From NCBI GenBank assembly GCA_965116565.1, contig OZ220699.1, positions 992,001 through 1,056,000 of the forward strand: 64,000 nt of DNA. Reading direction: 5' to 3'. The notes under the pieces were generated by a model that worked only from the letters and a program-made list of their open reading frames with translations, was not told the DNA's origin and did no database searches. The DNA is from Bin87 sp965116565. GTDB taxonomy: Bacteria; Chloroflexota; Dehalococcoidia; Lucifugimonadales; UBA3495. The translations under genes were made by a program, and so were the position numbers. Shown here in pieces: positions 48,455-56,927 of this stretch. The stretch's first letter is position 1, and the number at the start of each line of letters is the position of its first letter.

Positions 48455-49858
48455 ATGGCATCGCAAGACATTGCTTTGATGGCCCACCTGATGCGTCGTG
48501 CCGGCTTTGGCGCCACTCGTGAGGAACTGGAAGAACGGGTCGCCAAGGGTTACGAGGCTACGGTTGAAGAGTTGCTCGACCCCGAGAGCCAGCCGGCCAT
48601 CGACCGCTACGAGCTCATCCGCTACCAGCCCTGGACCTGGCGTCCCGGCACCATTCAGGGTATGGGTTCCGCGGAATGGCTCCACTTCATGATCAACACC
48701 AAGCGGCCGCTGGAAGAGAAGATGGCGCTTTTCTGGCACCAGATCTTCGCCACCGGCGTCTCCAAGGTTGACCACTACGACGAGATCACCCGCATGGTCG
48801 CCCTTTTCCGCGAAAAGGGCATGGGCAACTACAAGGACCTGTTGCTTGATGTCGCGAAGAACCCGGCCATGATCTATTGGCTGGACAACTTCGAAAACCA
48901 TGCCGACGCGGTCAATGAAAACTGGGGCCGCGAACTGCTGGAGCTGTTCAGCATGGGCGTGGGCACCTACACCGAAGTTGATGTGCGCGAAGCGTCCCGC
49001 GCCTTTACCGGCTGGACCTTCGAGGCCAAGCTCCCGCGCGGACCCATCGGCCGCCACGACTGGCAGTTCCAGTACCTGTCGGAAGACCACGACGACGGCG
49101 AGAAGACCTTCCTCGGCGAGTCGGGCAACTTCAACGGCGAAGACATCATCAACATAATCTGCGAGCATCCTGCCACGGCAACCTTCATCGCGCGCCACCT
49201 GTACAACTTCTTCGTGGCGGACGAAGCGCAGGTGCCGGCCTGGCAGGTGATCCCGCCCAAGGATGAGGACGCAATCGATCTGCTGGCCGACGCGTTCGTG
49301 GACTCCGGCTGCGACATCACGGCGACCCTGCGCGTGCTGTTCAACAGCGACTTCTTCAAGAACGCCCGCTACGCACGCCTCAAGAGCCCGGCCGAAGTGG
49401 TCGTGGGCACCCTGCGGCTGGTCGGCGGCTTCGAGTTCCCCGGGCCCGGCCTCGGCGAAATGGCCCGTCAGCCCACCTACATGGGCCAGGACCTGCTCAA
49501 CCCGCCCAGCGTGGAAGGCTGGCACACCGGGGTGGAGTGGATCAACAGCGGGTCCCTGATGCGCCGCATCAACTTTACCGCTGATATGGTCAGCGACGTG
49601 AATCGCCCTGGCATCCGGTCAATGATCAACCGAATGCAGTTGCAGGGTGACCTGTCCCCGTCCCAGATGGTCGATAACTGTCTCGACCTCATGGGCCCGC
49701 TGGAGGTGGACAATTCCACCAGGCAGGAGTTGGTAACCCACGCGGAGACCGGCGGCACGGTTTCCTGGGCCACGGACGCCGACGTAAGCGCGTCTGAGGA
49801 GCGTATCTCCGAAATGCTGCAGCTGATCGTTTCGCTGCGCGACTACCAGTACGCCTGA
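48455..49858 (+). CDS. DUF1800 family protein
   Basis: 467 residues. It begins MASQDIALMAHLMRRAGFGA, the HLLRRAGFG motif of DUF1800, and contains MALFWHQIFATG, YDEITRMVALFREKGMGNYK, NENWGRELLELFSMGVGTYT and YMGQDLLNPPSVEGWHTGVE, all typical. No signal peptide is visible, although the family is often associated with exported partners. AGGAGG lies upstream of the ATG and a consensus promoter before that. DUF1800 and DUF1501 genes almost always occur as a pair; their role is unknown, with peptidoglycan/cellulose or Tat-exported hydrolase functions proposed. Confidence 0.9.
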   Translation: MASQDIALMAHLMRRAGFGATREELEERVAKGYEATVEELLDPESQPAIDRYELIRYQPWTWRPGTIQGMGSAEWLHFMINTKRPLEEKMALFWHQIFATGVSKVDHYDEITRMVALFREKGMGNYKDLLLDVAKNPAMIYWLDNFENHADAVNENWGRELLELFSMGVGTYTEVDVREASRAFTGWTFEAKLPRGPIGRHDWQFQYLSEDHDDGEKTFLGESGNFNGEDIINIICEHPATATFIARHLYNFFVADEAQVPAWQVIPPKDEDAIDLLADAFVDSGCDITATLRVLFNSDFFKNARYARLKSPAEVVVGTLRLVGGFEFPGPGLGEMARQPTYMGQDLLNPPSVEGWHTGVEWINSGSLMRRINFTADMVSDVNRPGIRSMINRMQLQGDLSPSQMVDNCLDLMGPLEVDNSTRQELVTHAETGGTVSWATDADVSASEERISEMLQLIVSLRDYQYA

Positions 49859-49949
49859 CGAACCAGGTGCGGCGGCGCTGATATTCAGCCCGCCGCGCCA
49901 CCCGTCTGCCATCCGCACAGGCGGAGCGATACCCACAGGAGCAAGCAAC

Positions 49950-51077
49950 ATGACCTCTACGAAGAAAGATCCGGTTCTGGTAGTTCTGCAGCTGACCGGC
50001 GGCAATGACTACATGAACACCGTCATACCTCACGCGGAGCCGCTCTATCGCGAAAAGCGGCCGGTGGTGGGGGTTGCGGACGATCGCATCATCAAGCTCA
50101 ATGACAGCATCGGTTTCCATCCCGAACTGGCTCCTCTGCGCCGGTTCTGGGACGCTGGCAACATGGCTATCGTGCACGGCGTTGGCTACGCCAACAGCCC
50201 GCGCAGCCACTTCCGCAGCATGGACATCTGGCACACCTGCGAGCCGGACAAGCTGGGCACTGAGGGCTGGCTGGGGCGTGCCGCCCGCGACATCGACCCC
50301 AACAAGGAAAACGTGGTGACCGCCGTCAGCTTCGGGCCCAGCCTGCCCCGGGCCCTGGCGCTACCCGGCGTGCCGGTCGCGTGCGTGGACGACCTCGATA
50401 ACTTCGGCATGCTGACCAGCATCCAGGAAGAGATGCAGCGGGAAAAGATCATCAATCGCTTCTCGCGGCTGTACTCACCCACCATCGGCAGCGGCTTCGT
50501 CATGGACTACTTGGGCCAGACGGGGCTTGACGGACTCAAGGCAGCCGACATTCTCAAGGTTGCTCCTGAGCAGTACAGCAGTACCGTCGAGTATCCCGAC
50601 ACCCCCATCGCACGGAAGCTCAAGGGCATCTCCCAGGTGCACCAGGCTGATCTCGGCAGCCGCGTACTTTACTGCGACCACGGCAGCTTCGACAGCCACT
50701 CCAACCAGGTCGGCATGCACGACGGGCTGTGGCGCGACGTGTCCGCCGCGGTCTCGAGCTTCTTTGACGACCTGCGCGAAAACGACGCCGCGGACAACGT
50801 CATCCTGATGATGTTCTCCGAGTTCGGCCGCCGTGTCCACGACAACGGCAGCGGCACGGACCATGGCGCCGCCGGATTGGTATTCGTCATGGGCGACCCG
50901 ATCAAGGGTGGCGAGTATGGCGAGTATCCGTCCTCCAAGCCCGAGGACCTGGAACAGGGCGACCTCGTTCCCAACACCGACTTCCGGGGCGTGTACACCT
51001 CGATCCTGGAAGACTGGATGGGCCTGGACGCCAACCCCATCGTGAGTGGGCAGTTCGAGAAGGTATCCCTCGTCTAA
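49950..51077 (+). CDS. DUF1501 family protein
   Basis: A 375-residue alkaline-phosphatase-superfamily-like protein. Hallmarks are VVLQLTGGNDYMNTVIPHAE (LxGGNDxLNT), NSPRSHFRSMDIWHT (SHF..M..WxT), YCDHGSFDSHSNQVGMHDGL (GFDTHxxQ) and FSEFGRRVHDNGSGTDHGAA (SEFGR...NGxxGTDHG). All conserved metal-type residues are kept. Family members often begin with a Tat signal; here the domain starts at residue 9 with none, so it is probably cytoplasmic. It follows DUF1800 by 91 bases with AGGAG before the ATG. The alkaline-phosphatase-like fold suggests a hydrolase. Confidence 0.9.
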   Translation: MTSTKKDPVLVVLQLTGGNDYMNTVIPHAEPLYREKRPVVGVADDRIIKLNDSIGFHPELAPLRRFWDAGNMAIVHGVGYANSPRSHFRSMDIWHTCEPDKLGTEGWLGRAARDIDPNKENVVTAVSFGPSLPRALALPGVPVACVDDLDNFGMLTSIQEEMQREKIINRFSRLYSPTIGSGFVMDYLGQTGLDGLKAADILKVAPEQYSSTVEYPDTPIARKLKGISQVHQADLGSRVLYCDHGSFDSHSNQVGMHDGLWRDVSAAVSSFFDDLRENDAADNVILMMFSEFGRRVHDNGSGTDHGAAGLVFVMGDPIKGGEYGEYPSSKPEDLEQGDLVPNTDFRGVYTSILEDWMGLDANPIVSGQFEKVSLV

Positions 51078-51124
51078 GGGGCAAAGGTTCCGGTCTCCGG
51101 GACGCGCCGACAGGCAGAAACGGC

Positions 51125-51163
51125 CGGGGCCGGCGGGTGAATATCTGCTGGCCCCGAAGTTTT
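51125..51163 (+). terminator. Terminator or attenuator after DUF1501
   Basis: A 12-bp stem, 51125-51136 with 51145-51156, containing two G.T pairs and followed by AAGTTTT. It separates DUF1501 from the NHL gene. Confidence 0.7.
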
Positions 51164-51196
51164 GACAAAACACACTGACAGCAAGCAGGTAAAACT

Positions 51197-52261
51197 ATGC
51201 TTACGCAAATCGCAAAGGGCCGAGTGTACGACTACAGCCACTCGGTTGGCCGCGGGGCCGCTTCCGGCATGGGTTTCAGCCAGCCCACCGCGATGGCTTT
51301 TGAGGGCAACACGGTATACGTCCTGAACCGGGGTATTGAGGGCATCTCCAACGTACCGTGGAACAAGTTGGCATACGGCGCCCGGGTCAGCATCATTGAC
51401 CTGGGCGACAACGAAGGCGACGAGGAATTCACCGGCGAGTTCGGCAAGTATGGCGACCGCGACGGCGAGTTCATCTGGCCCTCCGGTATGGTGCTGGCTC
51501 CCAACGGCCACATTTACGTGGCCGATGAATGGATGAACCAGGTATCCGAGTTTGAAAAGGACGGCACGTTCATCAGCAGGTGGAGCGCGGTTCCCGAAGA
51601 CGACGGCAAGGAACACGGCACGTCCAGCATAGCGGTTGACGCCGACGGGAATATCTACTGTACCGACGGCCGCAGCCATGAAGTCCGCAAGTTCACCGGC
51701 GCAGGCCAGTTCATCACGAGCTGGGGTTCGCTGGGTGAGGCCAATGGCGAGTTCAATTCCCCGTGGGGAATCACCGTTGACCAGAAAGACGGCTCGGTGT
51801 ACGTTGCCGACCACCGCAACCACCGCGTTCAGAAATTCGACGGCGCCGGGAACTGGTTGATGCAGTTCGGCGAGGCCGGAACCAAGCGTGGGCAGATGCA
51901 CCTGCCGGTCCAGGTATCGATCGATCCTCAGGGTGACGTGTACGTGGCCGACTGGAGCGACAATGGGATGCATGCCGGTAAAGTGCATGTTTTCGACAAA
52001 GAGGGCAACTTCATAATTTCCCTCATCGGAGATGCCCAGTGGCTGAGCAAGTGGGCCGATATGACCGTGGTTGCCAACGCCGACTACCTCAAGCGCCGGC
52101 GGGAGGTTCCCACCACCGAGTCCGAGTGGCGGTTCGCCCTGCCCACCGACGTGCACTTTGACGAGGAACGTGGCCGCATCGTGGTGCTGGACGCGCAGCG
52201 CAGCCGGCTGCAGATTTACAACAAGGTGGAAGATTACCTGGTTCCGCAAATGAACCTGTAA
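51197..52261 (+). CDS. NHL-repeat six-bladed beta-propeller protein
   Basis: 354 residues built of NHL repeats, for example SGMVLAPNGHIYVADEWMNQ, SSIAVDADGNIYCTDGRSHE, WGITVDQKDGSVYVADHRNH and VSIDPQGDVYVADWSDNGMH. Each ends in the typical V-x-K/E-F strand (VQKFDGAGNWL). No signal peptide or membrane helix. A binding or peptidyl-amidating-lyase-like role is conceivable but not shown. It has a weak AGCAGGT ribosome site and lies behind the terminator-like hairpin of DUF1501, so it may be read at a lower level in the same unit. A strong terminator follows. Confidence 0.85.
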   Translation: MLTQIAKGRVYDYSHSVGRGAASGMGFSQPTAMAFEGNTVYVLNRGIEGISNVPWNKLAYGARVSIIDLGDNEGDEEFTGEFGKYGDRDGEFIWPSGMVLAPNGHIYVADEWMNQVSEFEKDGTFISRWSAVPEDDGKEHGTSSIAVDADGNIYCTDGRSHEVRKFTGAGQFITSWGSLGEANGEFNSPWGITVDQKDGSVYVADHRNHRVQKFDGAGNWLMQFGEAGTKRGQMHLPVQVSIDPQGDVYVADWSDNGMHAGKVHVFDKEGNFIISLIGDAQWLSKWADMTVVANADYLKRRREVPTTESEWRFALPTDVHFDEERGRIVVLDAQRSRLQIYNKVEDYLVPQMNL

Positions 52262-52305
52262 CCGGATCCTCCCCCGGACGCTTCCATGCCTAACGGATAG
52301 AATGA

Positions 52306-52337
52306 GTAGGGGCGAATGACCATTCGCCCCTACTTTT
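52306..52337 (+). terminator. Strong terminator after the NHL gene
   Basis: GTAGGGGCGAATG (52306-52318) pairs with CATTCGCCCCTAC (52321-52333), then TTTT. Confidence 0.9.
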
Positions 52338-52352
52338 ACGGACACGCCTGAT

Positions 52353-52679
52353 ATGATCACCCCTGCTCAGGAACCCGAGTACATTCAACTGGCAGAGGCT
52401 TCGCCGGGAATGTTATGCCGAGAAGCCCCGCCCGAAATCCTGGAAGCGTGCGCGCTGGACAACGAGCCGACGCCCTTCCTGGAGCAGTTCTTCGAAGCCG
52501 GAATTCGGGCCCACGCTCGCAATGAGCACGGCCGGGAACTTCCGCAATTATTTGTGAACAACGCGATCCTGGTCCTGTGGCTGCGCGCCTGTCGGCTCTA
52601 TACCAACGGGCTATTGGGTGGTACCGACCCTGACCTGGAGAAAGAATTCTTCTCGAGCGCCGACGTGTCGCCTTCCTGA
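52353..52679 (+). CDS. Small hypothetical protein
   Basis: 108 residues, from the ATG at 52353 to the TGA at 52677. The composition is acidic and helix-prone (PFLEQFFEAGIRAHARNEHG, VLWLRACRLYTNGLLGG). No known domain is recognised. The frame has plausible third-position GC. It starts just after the NHL terminator and ends 68 bases before the SDR gene, so it might be the first gene of the SDR-Rieske group. No promoter or ribosome site is clear. Moderate confidence only. Confidence 0.5.
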   Translation: MITPAQEPEYIQLAEASPGMLCREAPPEILEACALDNEPTPFLEQFFEAGIRAHARNEHGRELPQLFVNNAILVLWLRACRLYTNGLLGGTDPDLEKEFFSSADVSPS

Positions 52680-52747
52680 GCAAACCGCTCAGATTTGACG
52701 AGGGTGGTGATCAGGAGGCGGCGAACATCAGGCATGGGGAATCGATT

Positions 52748-53587
52748 ATGGCGACGATATTGGATGCTAAAGCAAGCGGGGCTCGCCGGTTTGAGGGCCA
52801 GGTTGCCGTTGTTACCGGCGGCGGACAGGGTATAGGTGCAGCGACGGCCCGACGTCTGGCCCAGGAAGGTGCGTCCATCGTCATCGGCGACATGGTAGCA
52901 GAGTCCTCCGAGCGTGTCCGTCAGGCGATCCTGGATTTCGGCGGTGCCTGTGAGATTGCTCTGGGCGATCTGTCGCAGTGGGAGAACGCCGAAGCCTTGA
53001 TTGCCAGGGCCTACGATGCTTACGGTCGGGTCGATGTCCTCGCCAACATCGCCGGTGGGACCATCTGGTTCCAGTCGTTCCAGTACTACACGCCGGAGCA
53101 GATCCAGGCGGAGATCGACCGTAGTTTCTGGACAGCAATGTGGTGTTGCCGAGCCGTACTCCCATACATGATCGACCAGGGATCCGGCGCCATCGTCAAC
53201 ATCGCCACCCACGCCGTGACCGGGCGGTTCCGGGTGCCCTACGCCGCCGCCAAAGCGGCCCAGATCGGGCTTACCACCTCGCTGGCCCGTGAGGTTGCCC
53301 ACCTGGGGATTCGGGTCAACTGCGTCGCGCCCAGTGGAACCGCCGCGGGCGACCGCATTACGCCACGAGACCATGGCGTGGAGGTTGTCCCGCCGGAGTT
53401 GCCCGCCAGCGAACGGGCCGATCAGGAAGAATATCGCTCCGCCACGCGCAACTCTGAAATCCCCATGGGTCGGCGCGGCGAGGCCGACGAGCAAGCCGCT
53501 GCCATCGCGTTTCTCGCTTCCCACGACGCGTCCTACATCACCGGGCAAGTGCTGGCGGCGGGCGGCGGGCAGCCTTATCCGTTCTAG
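52748..53587 (+). CDS. SDR dehydrogenase, BenD-like cis-diol dehydrogenase
   Basis: A 279-residue short-chain dehydrogenase. NAD binding is VVTGGGQGIGAATARRLAQE, then NIAGGTIW, AMWCCRAVLPYM, GAIVNI, the active Tyr/Lys in RVPYAAAK, and RVNCVAPSGTAAGDR. NxGGTIW, CCRAVLP and RVPY.AAK are characteristic of 1,6-dihydroxycyclohexa-2,4-diene-1-carboxylate dehydrogenase (BenD), which rearomatises diols made by benzoate dioxygenase. The usual catalytic Ser lies in an Ala-Thr-His stretch (NIATHAV). It sits beside a Rieske oxygenase gene, which supports a paired hydroxylation-dehydrogenation role. Substrate unknown. Confidence 0.85.
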   Translation: MATILDAKASGARRFEGQVAVVTGGGQGIGAATARRLAQEGASIVIGDMVAESSERVRQAILDFGGACEIALGDLSQWENAEALIARAYDAYGRVDVLANIAGGTIWFQSFQYYTPEQIQAEIDRSFWTAMWCCRAVLPYMIDQGSGAIVNIATHAVTGRFRVPYAAAKAAQIGLTTSLAREVAHLGIRVNCVAPSGTAAGDRITPRDHGVEVVPPELPASERADQEEYRSATRNSEIPMGRRGEADEQAAAIAFLASHDASYITGQVLAAGGGQPYPF

Positions 53588-53716
53588 CCACATACCTCAA
53601 AGTCAGGTCGCCACTGCTGCGAGATGTGAGCAGCCGGATCAGGCGTGTGCCCGTTTCTTTGACCGTTCTGCTAATATGGCGGAAATCCATCATGATTTGA
53701 AATGGGGGCAGCGATT

Positions 53717-55165
53717 ATGGGACTCAAAAGCCTTCTGCTAAAACCGCTTTCCGGCTATCCAGGCGGCTACAAGAAGATGCGTCGGGGATTCCAGGGGTTC
53801 GACTCCACGCCGCCTTTCAAAAACCCGGAGAATCCACGCGATCGCCGCAGCCGCATCCCACCGCTGGGTTTCCGGGAGTACTGGTATCCGGCCTTGCCGG
53901 CAAAGGATGTGAAGAAAAACAAACCCGCCATGCTACGCATGCTCGGCACGGACGTGGTCTTCTTCAAGGACAAGGAGGGAGAGGTGCAGGCGCTGCTGGA
54001 CTGGTGCCCACACCGCGCCGTGTATCTCTCCATGGGCCGCTGCTACTTCGAGGGTTTCCTGACCTGTCCGTACCACGGCGCCACCTTCGACGGTGACGGC
54101 AACTGCGTGGCTTTCCTCACCGAGGGTCCGGAGTCCATGATGGTCGGCGCTCCCGGGATGAAAGCCCGTAAGTTCCCGACCGTAACCCTCAAGGGTTTGG
54201 TCTTCGTCTGGATGGGCGAGGGGGAGCCGGTGGATCCCCAGGAGGACATCCCGCCGGAGATGTTCGAGGAGCACAACATCTGCAGGCCGTCATTCTGCAT
54301 GTTCGACTGCAACTGGGTGCTGGTTCTGGAGAACACCATGGATGCACACAACGCCTTCATGGTCCACAGGAACGCCCTGCGCATCCTGGGCAGCCGCGTC
54401 GGGGGACGCCCACGGACCCCTTTGGGCTACCGGGTCAACCTCGTCAACAACAAGAACGTGCACTATCGGCCGGGCAGCGGCAAGTCCTCGGTGGAACAAT
54501 ATTACTACGATGAGGAAGGCGAAATACCCTACCAGATGTATTACCCGGGCGTTGACGGGGTCTGGCCTCTCCACCGCTGGCGCCTGGCCTGGACCTGGTT
54601 CTTCGACTGGAAAGCCCGGCGCAGAGGCCAGGATCCCTACTACCGGCGCGGGGCCTCCGCTGCAACTCCCGACGTAAATGAGTGGAACGGCACCAGACTG
54701 CCCGGGATGTCGCGCACCGGCGGCAACGCCCGCTATTTCCGCAGCACGCGATGGCCGGTTCCCGTCGAGGAAAACCTGACCCGGATGGTATACCTGAACG
54801 TCGAACGGTATGAGAAACGACCAGGGATCCTGCGTCGATTGGTCAAAGGAGCAACCTGGCCGTATCGCAACTGGGAGCTCAACTTCAACTTCCGCAACCA
54901 GGACTACGACGCCGAAAAATACACGCAATACGACATGCCCGAGTACCTGTCGTCCACCGACTCCGTGGTCGTGGGCATGCGTAGGCTGTTCGTCGATCAC
55001 AACCGCGATGTGATTCGGCAGCGCGAACGGGAAGAGGCACTTCCCGAGGTCATGGAAGAGAGCGAAGCCGAGCGCATGGTGCGTGAAGGCGATGTCAAGG
55101 TCGCATCTGCCAGCGAGGCTTTCGACGCGGACCGGTTGGAGGCGGAATTGATGCGCCGCGTCTGA
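53717..55165 (+). CDS. Rieske 2Fe-2S aromatic-ring-hydroxylating oxygenase, alpha-subunit-like
   Basis: 482 residues. The Rieske cluster ligands are C97, H99, C117 and H120, in CPHRAVYLSMGRCY and LTCPYHGATF. The catalytic-domain iron site lies in ENTMDAHNAFMVHRN: D209, H211 and H217, with spacing D-x-H-x5-H instead of the usual D-x2-H-x4-H. The C-terminal RHO domain runs to about 450, followed by an Arg/Glu-rich tail. No beta subunit or reductase gene is adjacent. The ATG at 53717 has GGGGGC upstream; the in-frame ATG at 53702 has none. A TGC-TAATAT box at 53669 is a possible promoter. It likely inserts oxygen into an aromatic or terpenoid. Confidence 0.9.
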   Translation: MGLKSLLLKPLSGYPGGYKKMRRGFQGFDSTPPFKNPENPRDRRSRIPPLGFREYWYPALPAKDVKKNKPAMLRMLGTDVVFFKDKEGEVQALLDWCPHRAVYLSMGRCYFEGFLTCPYHGATFDGDGNCVAFLTEGPESMMVGAPGMKARKFPTVTLKGLVFVWMGEGEPVDPQEDIPPEMFEEHNICRPSFCMFDCNWVLVLENTMDAHNAFMVHRNALRILGSRVGGRPRTPLGYRVNLVNNKNVHYRPGSGKSSVEQYYYDEEGEIPYQMYYPGVDGVWPLHRWRLAWTWFFDWKARRRGQDPYYRRGASAATPDVNEWNGTRLPGMSRTGGNARYFRSTRWPVPVEENLTRMVYLNVERYEKRPGILRRLVKGATWPYRNWELNFNFRNQDYDAEKYTQYDMPEYLSSTDSVVVGMRRLFVDHNRDVIRQREREEALPEVMEESEAERMVREGDVKVASASEAFDADRLEAELMRRV

Positions 55166-55187
55166 CCGTGTCCGCGGTTGGTTCCAA

Positions 55188-55228
55188 GGGGCAGCGTCCG
55201 CGATGGGATGCACGGACGCTGCCCCCGT
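55188..55228 (+). terminator. Terminator after the Rieske gene
   Basis: GGGGCAGCGTCCG (55188-55200) pairs with CGGACGCTGCCCC (55213-55225), then CGTTT. Confidence 0.75.
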
Positions 55229-55309
55229 TTAACGGACTGCCTTGGCCGCCTTTTGCCGGTTGATATCGAGGTCGCCCCGTCGGGCGCCGTCCGTTGAGAA
55301 GTTTCAAAT

Positions 55310-55333
55310 CCCGCATCCATTTACGGATGCGGG
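55310..55333. repeat. Perfect inverted repeat in front of tRNA-Ser
   Basis: CCCGCATCC (55310-55318) and GGATGCGGG (55325-55333) around ATTTAC. It overlaps the -35 position of the tRNA promoter (-10 at 55345), so it could be an operator or a leftover terminator. Confidence 0.55.
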
Positions 55334-55341
55334 CGTGTCCT

Positions 55342-55350
55342 TGCTATACT
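55342..55350 (+). promoter_or_regulatory. Extended -10 promoter of tRNA-Ser
   Basis: TGC-TATACT ends 25 bases before the mature tRNA 5' end. Confidence 0.6.
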
Positions 55351-55375
55351 GTTTACGTCTGCTCGAGTTCGCCGC

Positions 55376-55466
55376 GGAGGGATGGCAGAGTGGACGAATG
55401 CGGCGGTCTTGAAAACCGTTAACCCCCACAAAGGGTTCGTGGGTTCGAATCCCACTCCCTCCGCCA
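55376..55466 (+). tRNA. tRNA-Ser (anticodon UGA)
   Basis: A 91-nt class II tRNA with an encoded CCA (55464-55466). The acceptor stem GGAGGGA pairs with TCCCTCC, the T arm is GTGGG-TTCGAAT-CCCAC, and the anticodon arm is GCGGT-CTTGAAA-ACCGT with anticodon TGA at 55410-55412. A long variable arm (CCCCCACAAAGGGTTC region) identifies serine. It reads UCA codons. It ends seven bases before the stop of the convergent phosphatase-like gene. It is not a selenocysteine tRNA (8/12 or 8/13 architecture absent). Confidence 0.97.
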
Positions 55467-55473
55467 GCCTACC

Positions 55474-56913
55474 CTAAACGCGATTGCCCGAATCGAGGTA
55501 TTGAGCCGAGCCAGCGTGGCTGATCTGAAGCCTTTGGCGGTAGTTGCCTGACTGTGCTTCGTGGGTCGAAACCCAAGCGTCTGTTGCGGACTCCGGGCGG
55601 CCCGCCAGGGCCTCACCAATCACCCTGCCATCCATCGCCGGGATCGCGTCGTTGATTCCCAGCAGGTGAAGGATTGTCGGGGCCAGATCGAGGTTGCCGG
55701 TGGGCGTCTCCAACACCGTGCCTGCGTGAAACGAAGGCCCTCCGGCCAATCCCACGTTGCTCAGTTCGTGCCGGCTCATGCTGCCGTGTTGCCCCTGCCC
55801 CGCTGCTCCACCGGTGGCCGGGGCGTGCCCGGCGTAGCCGGACGCATTAGGTTCGCTGTTCCAAGCGAAGGACATGATCAGGTCGGCAGAGCGTGGGCCG
55901 TCGCAGCCGATCAGCGCCGCGGGCAAGGTCCCAGTCGGTTGGCCGACCCGTTCCGACGCGAGCAACGCTCCGCACCATTCGTGCGAGATAAGCCAGTGCG
56001 CCACTGATTCCGCGGTGGCCGGATCGCCTTCGTGAACGTAGAACAAGGCCGAGCCACCGTTGCCCGCAACCGCCACGCCCCCTTGTTGGTCAATAGGCGG
56101 GAATCCTGATTCCCGCAGGATTTGCTCGACGGGAACGGTCTCGCTGATGGTCGAATAGCCGTGGTCTGACGCGATGAGGATATCGGTATTTTGAAGTCGA
56201 CGGTTCCGATCCAGCCAGTCGATCAGGGCTCCAAATTCGGCATCTGTCTCTCTCAGGGCCTGGGGCGCTCTGCCCATTCCGACGCCGTCCTCGTGCTGCG
56301 TCTTGTCGGGCTCGGATGACCAAAGCAGAGCCACAGCCGGATCCAATTCCGGCAGCACGTACTCGGTCATGATGCGACGCGCATGGTAGAGGCGAGCGGT
56401 GTTGGGCAGGTCCTGGGCCGGCCATTCACCAAAGCGCTCCGCCAGGTCTCCATACAGAGGCCTCGGCAGGGTGAAATCCGGATGTATGGTTGCACCGCCG
56501 GATTCGGCAGCGTTTGGGTTCTGCAGGTAGGCGTTGCCGCTGGTGCCGGTTCCTATCGCCGCATACTGCATGCCGTGTTGGCCGAGCACATCTGCCAGTG
56601 TGGGCGCCAGCAATACGCGGCCGGTGGTGTCCGCAATTGCCTGCAGGGTGGGCTCCATCGCCGGGATGACCTGGTTGGGGTCGTAGTCCCGGCACAGGAA
56701 CGTGTTTCCGGACAGCCCGTGTCTGCCCGGCAAAGATCCCGTCACCAAGCTTGAAACGTTTACCCGCGTTACGGTGGGAAAAACCGGGTGATGGTTCGCC
56801 AGGGTCACCCCAGAGCGGGCGAACTCAGCGAGATTAGGCATCAGTTCCGGCGTGATCTGCGCCGGTTGCAATCCGTCGAACACGACAATGAGGACGCGCC
56901 GATTGTTAACCAT
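55474..56913 (-). CDS. Alkaline-phosphatase-superfamily phosphodiesterase (nucleotide pyrophosphatase-like)
   Basis: 479 residues. The metal-site pattern of type I phosphodiesterase/nucleotide pyrophosphatase is visible: VVFDGLQP (Asp), PTVTRVNVSS (nucleophile Thr), SSEPDKTQHEDG (Asp/His), ASDHGYS (Asp-His) and a final His in HGSMSRHE. No signal peptide is seen. It cleaves phosphodiesters or phosphonates in related enzymes; the substrate here is unknown. It is last in the minus-strand cluster downstream of the hopanoid genes, 14 bases after the nucleoside hydrolase. The 3' end nearly touches the tRNA-Ser gene. Confidence 0.87.
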   Translation of the reverse strand: MVNNRRVLIVVFDGLQPAQITPELMPNLAEFARSGVTLANHHPVFPTVTRVNVSSLVTGSLPGRHGLSGNTFLCRDYDPNQVIPAMEPTLQAIADTTGRVLLAPTLADVLGQHGMQYAAIGTGTSGNAYLQNPNAAESGGATIHPDFTLPRPLYGDLAERFGEWPAQDLPNTARLYHARRIMTEYVLPELDPAVALLWSSEPDKTQHEDGVGMGRAPQALRETDAEFGALIDWLDRNRRLQNTDILIASDHGYSTISETVPVEQILRESGFPPIDQQGGVAVAGNGGSALFYVHEGDPATAESVAHWLISHEWCGALLASERVGQPTGTLPAALIGCDGPRSADLIMSFAWNSEPNASGYAGHAPATGGAAGQGQHGSMSRHELSNVGLAGGPSFHAGTVLETPTGNLDLAPTILHLLGINDAIPAMDGRVIGEALAGRPESATDAWVSTHEAQSGNYRQRLQISHAGSAQYLDSGNRV

Positions 56914-56927
56914 AATTTAGTCCTCGC

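Noticed and set aside
47879..49525. 548-residue open frame on the minus strand
   Set aside because: Most of it is antisense to the DUF1800 gene, which has clear family motifs. Only the last 161 residues, from 48364, look like a protein.
55376..55466. Selenocysteine tRNA, considered because the anticodon is UGA
   Set aside because: A UGA anticodon reads UCA; tRNA-Sec needs UCA as anticodon and a longer acceptor arm. This is an ordinary tRNA-Ser.
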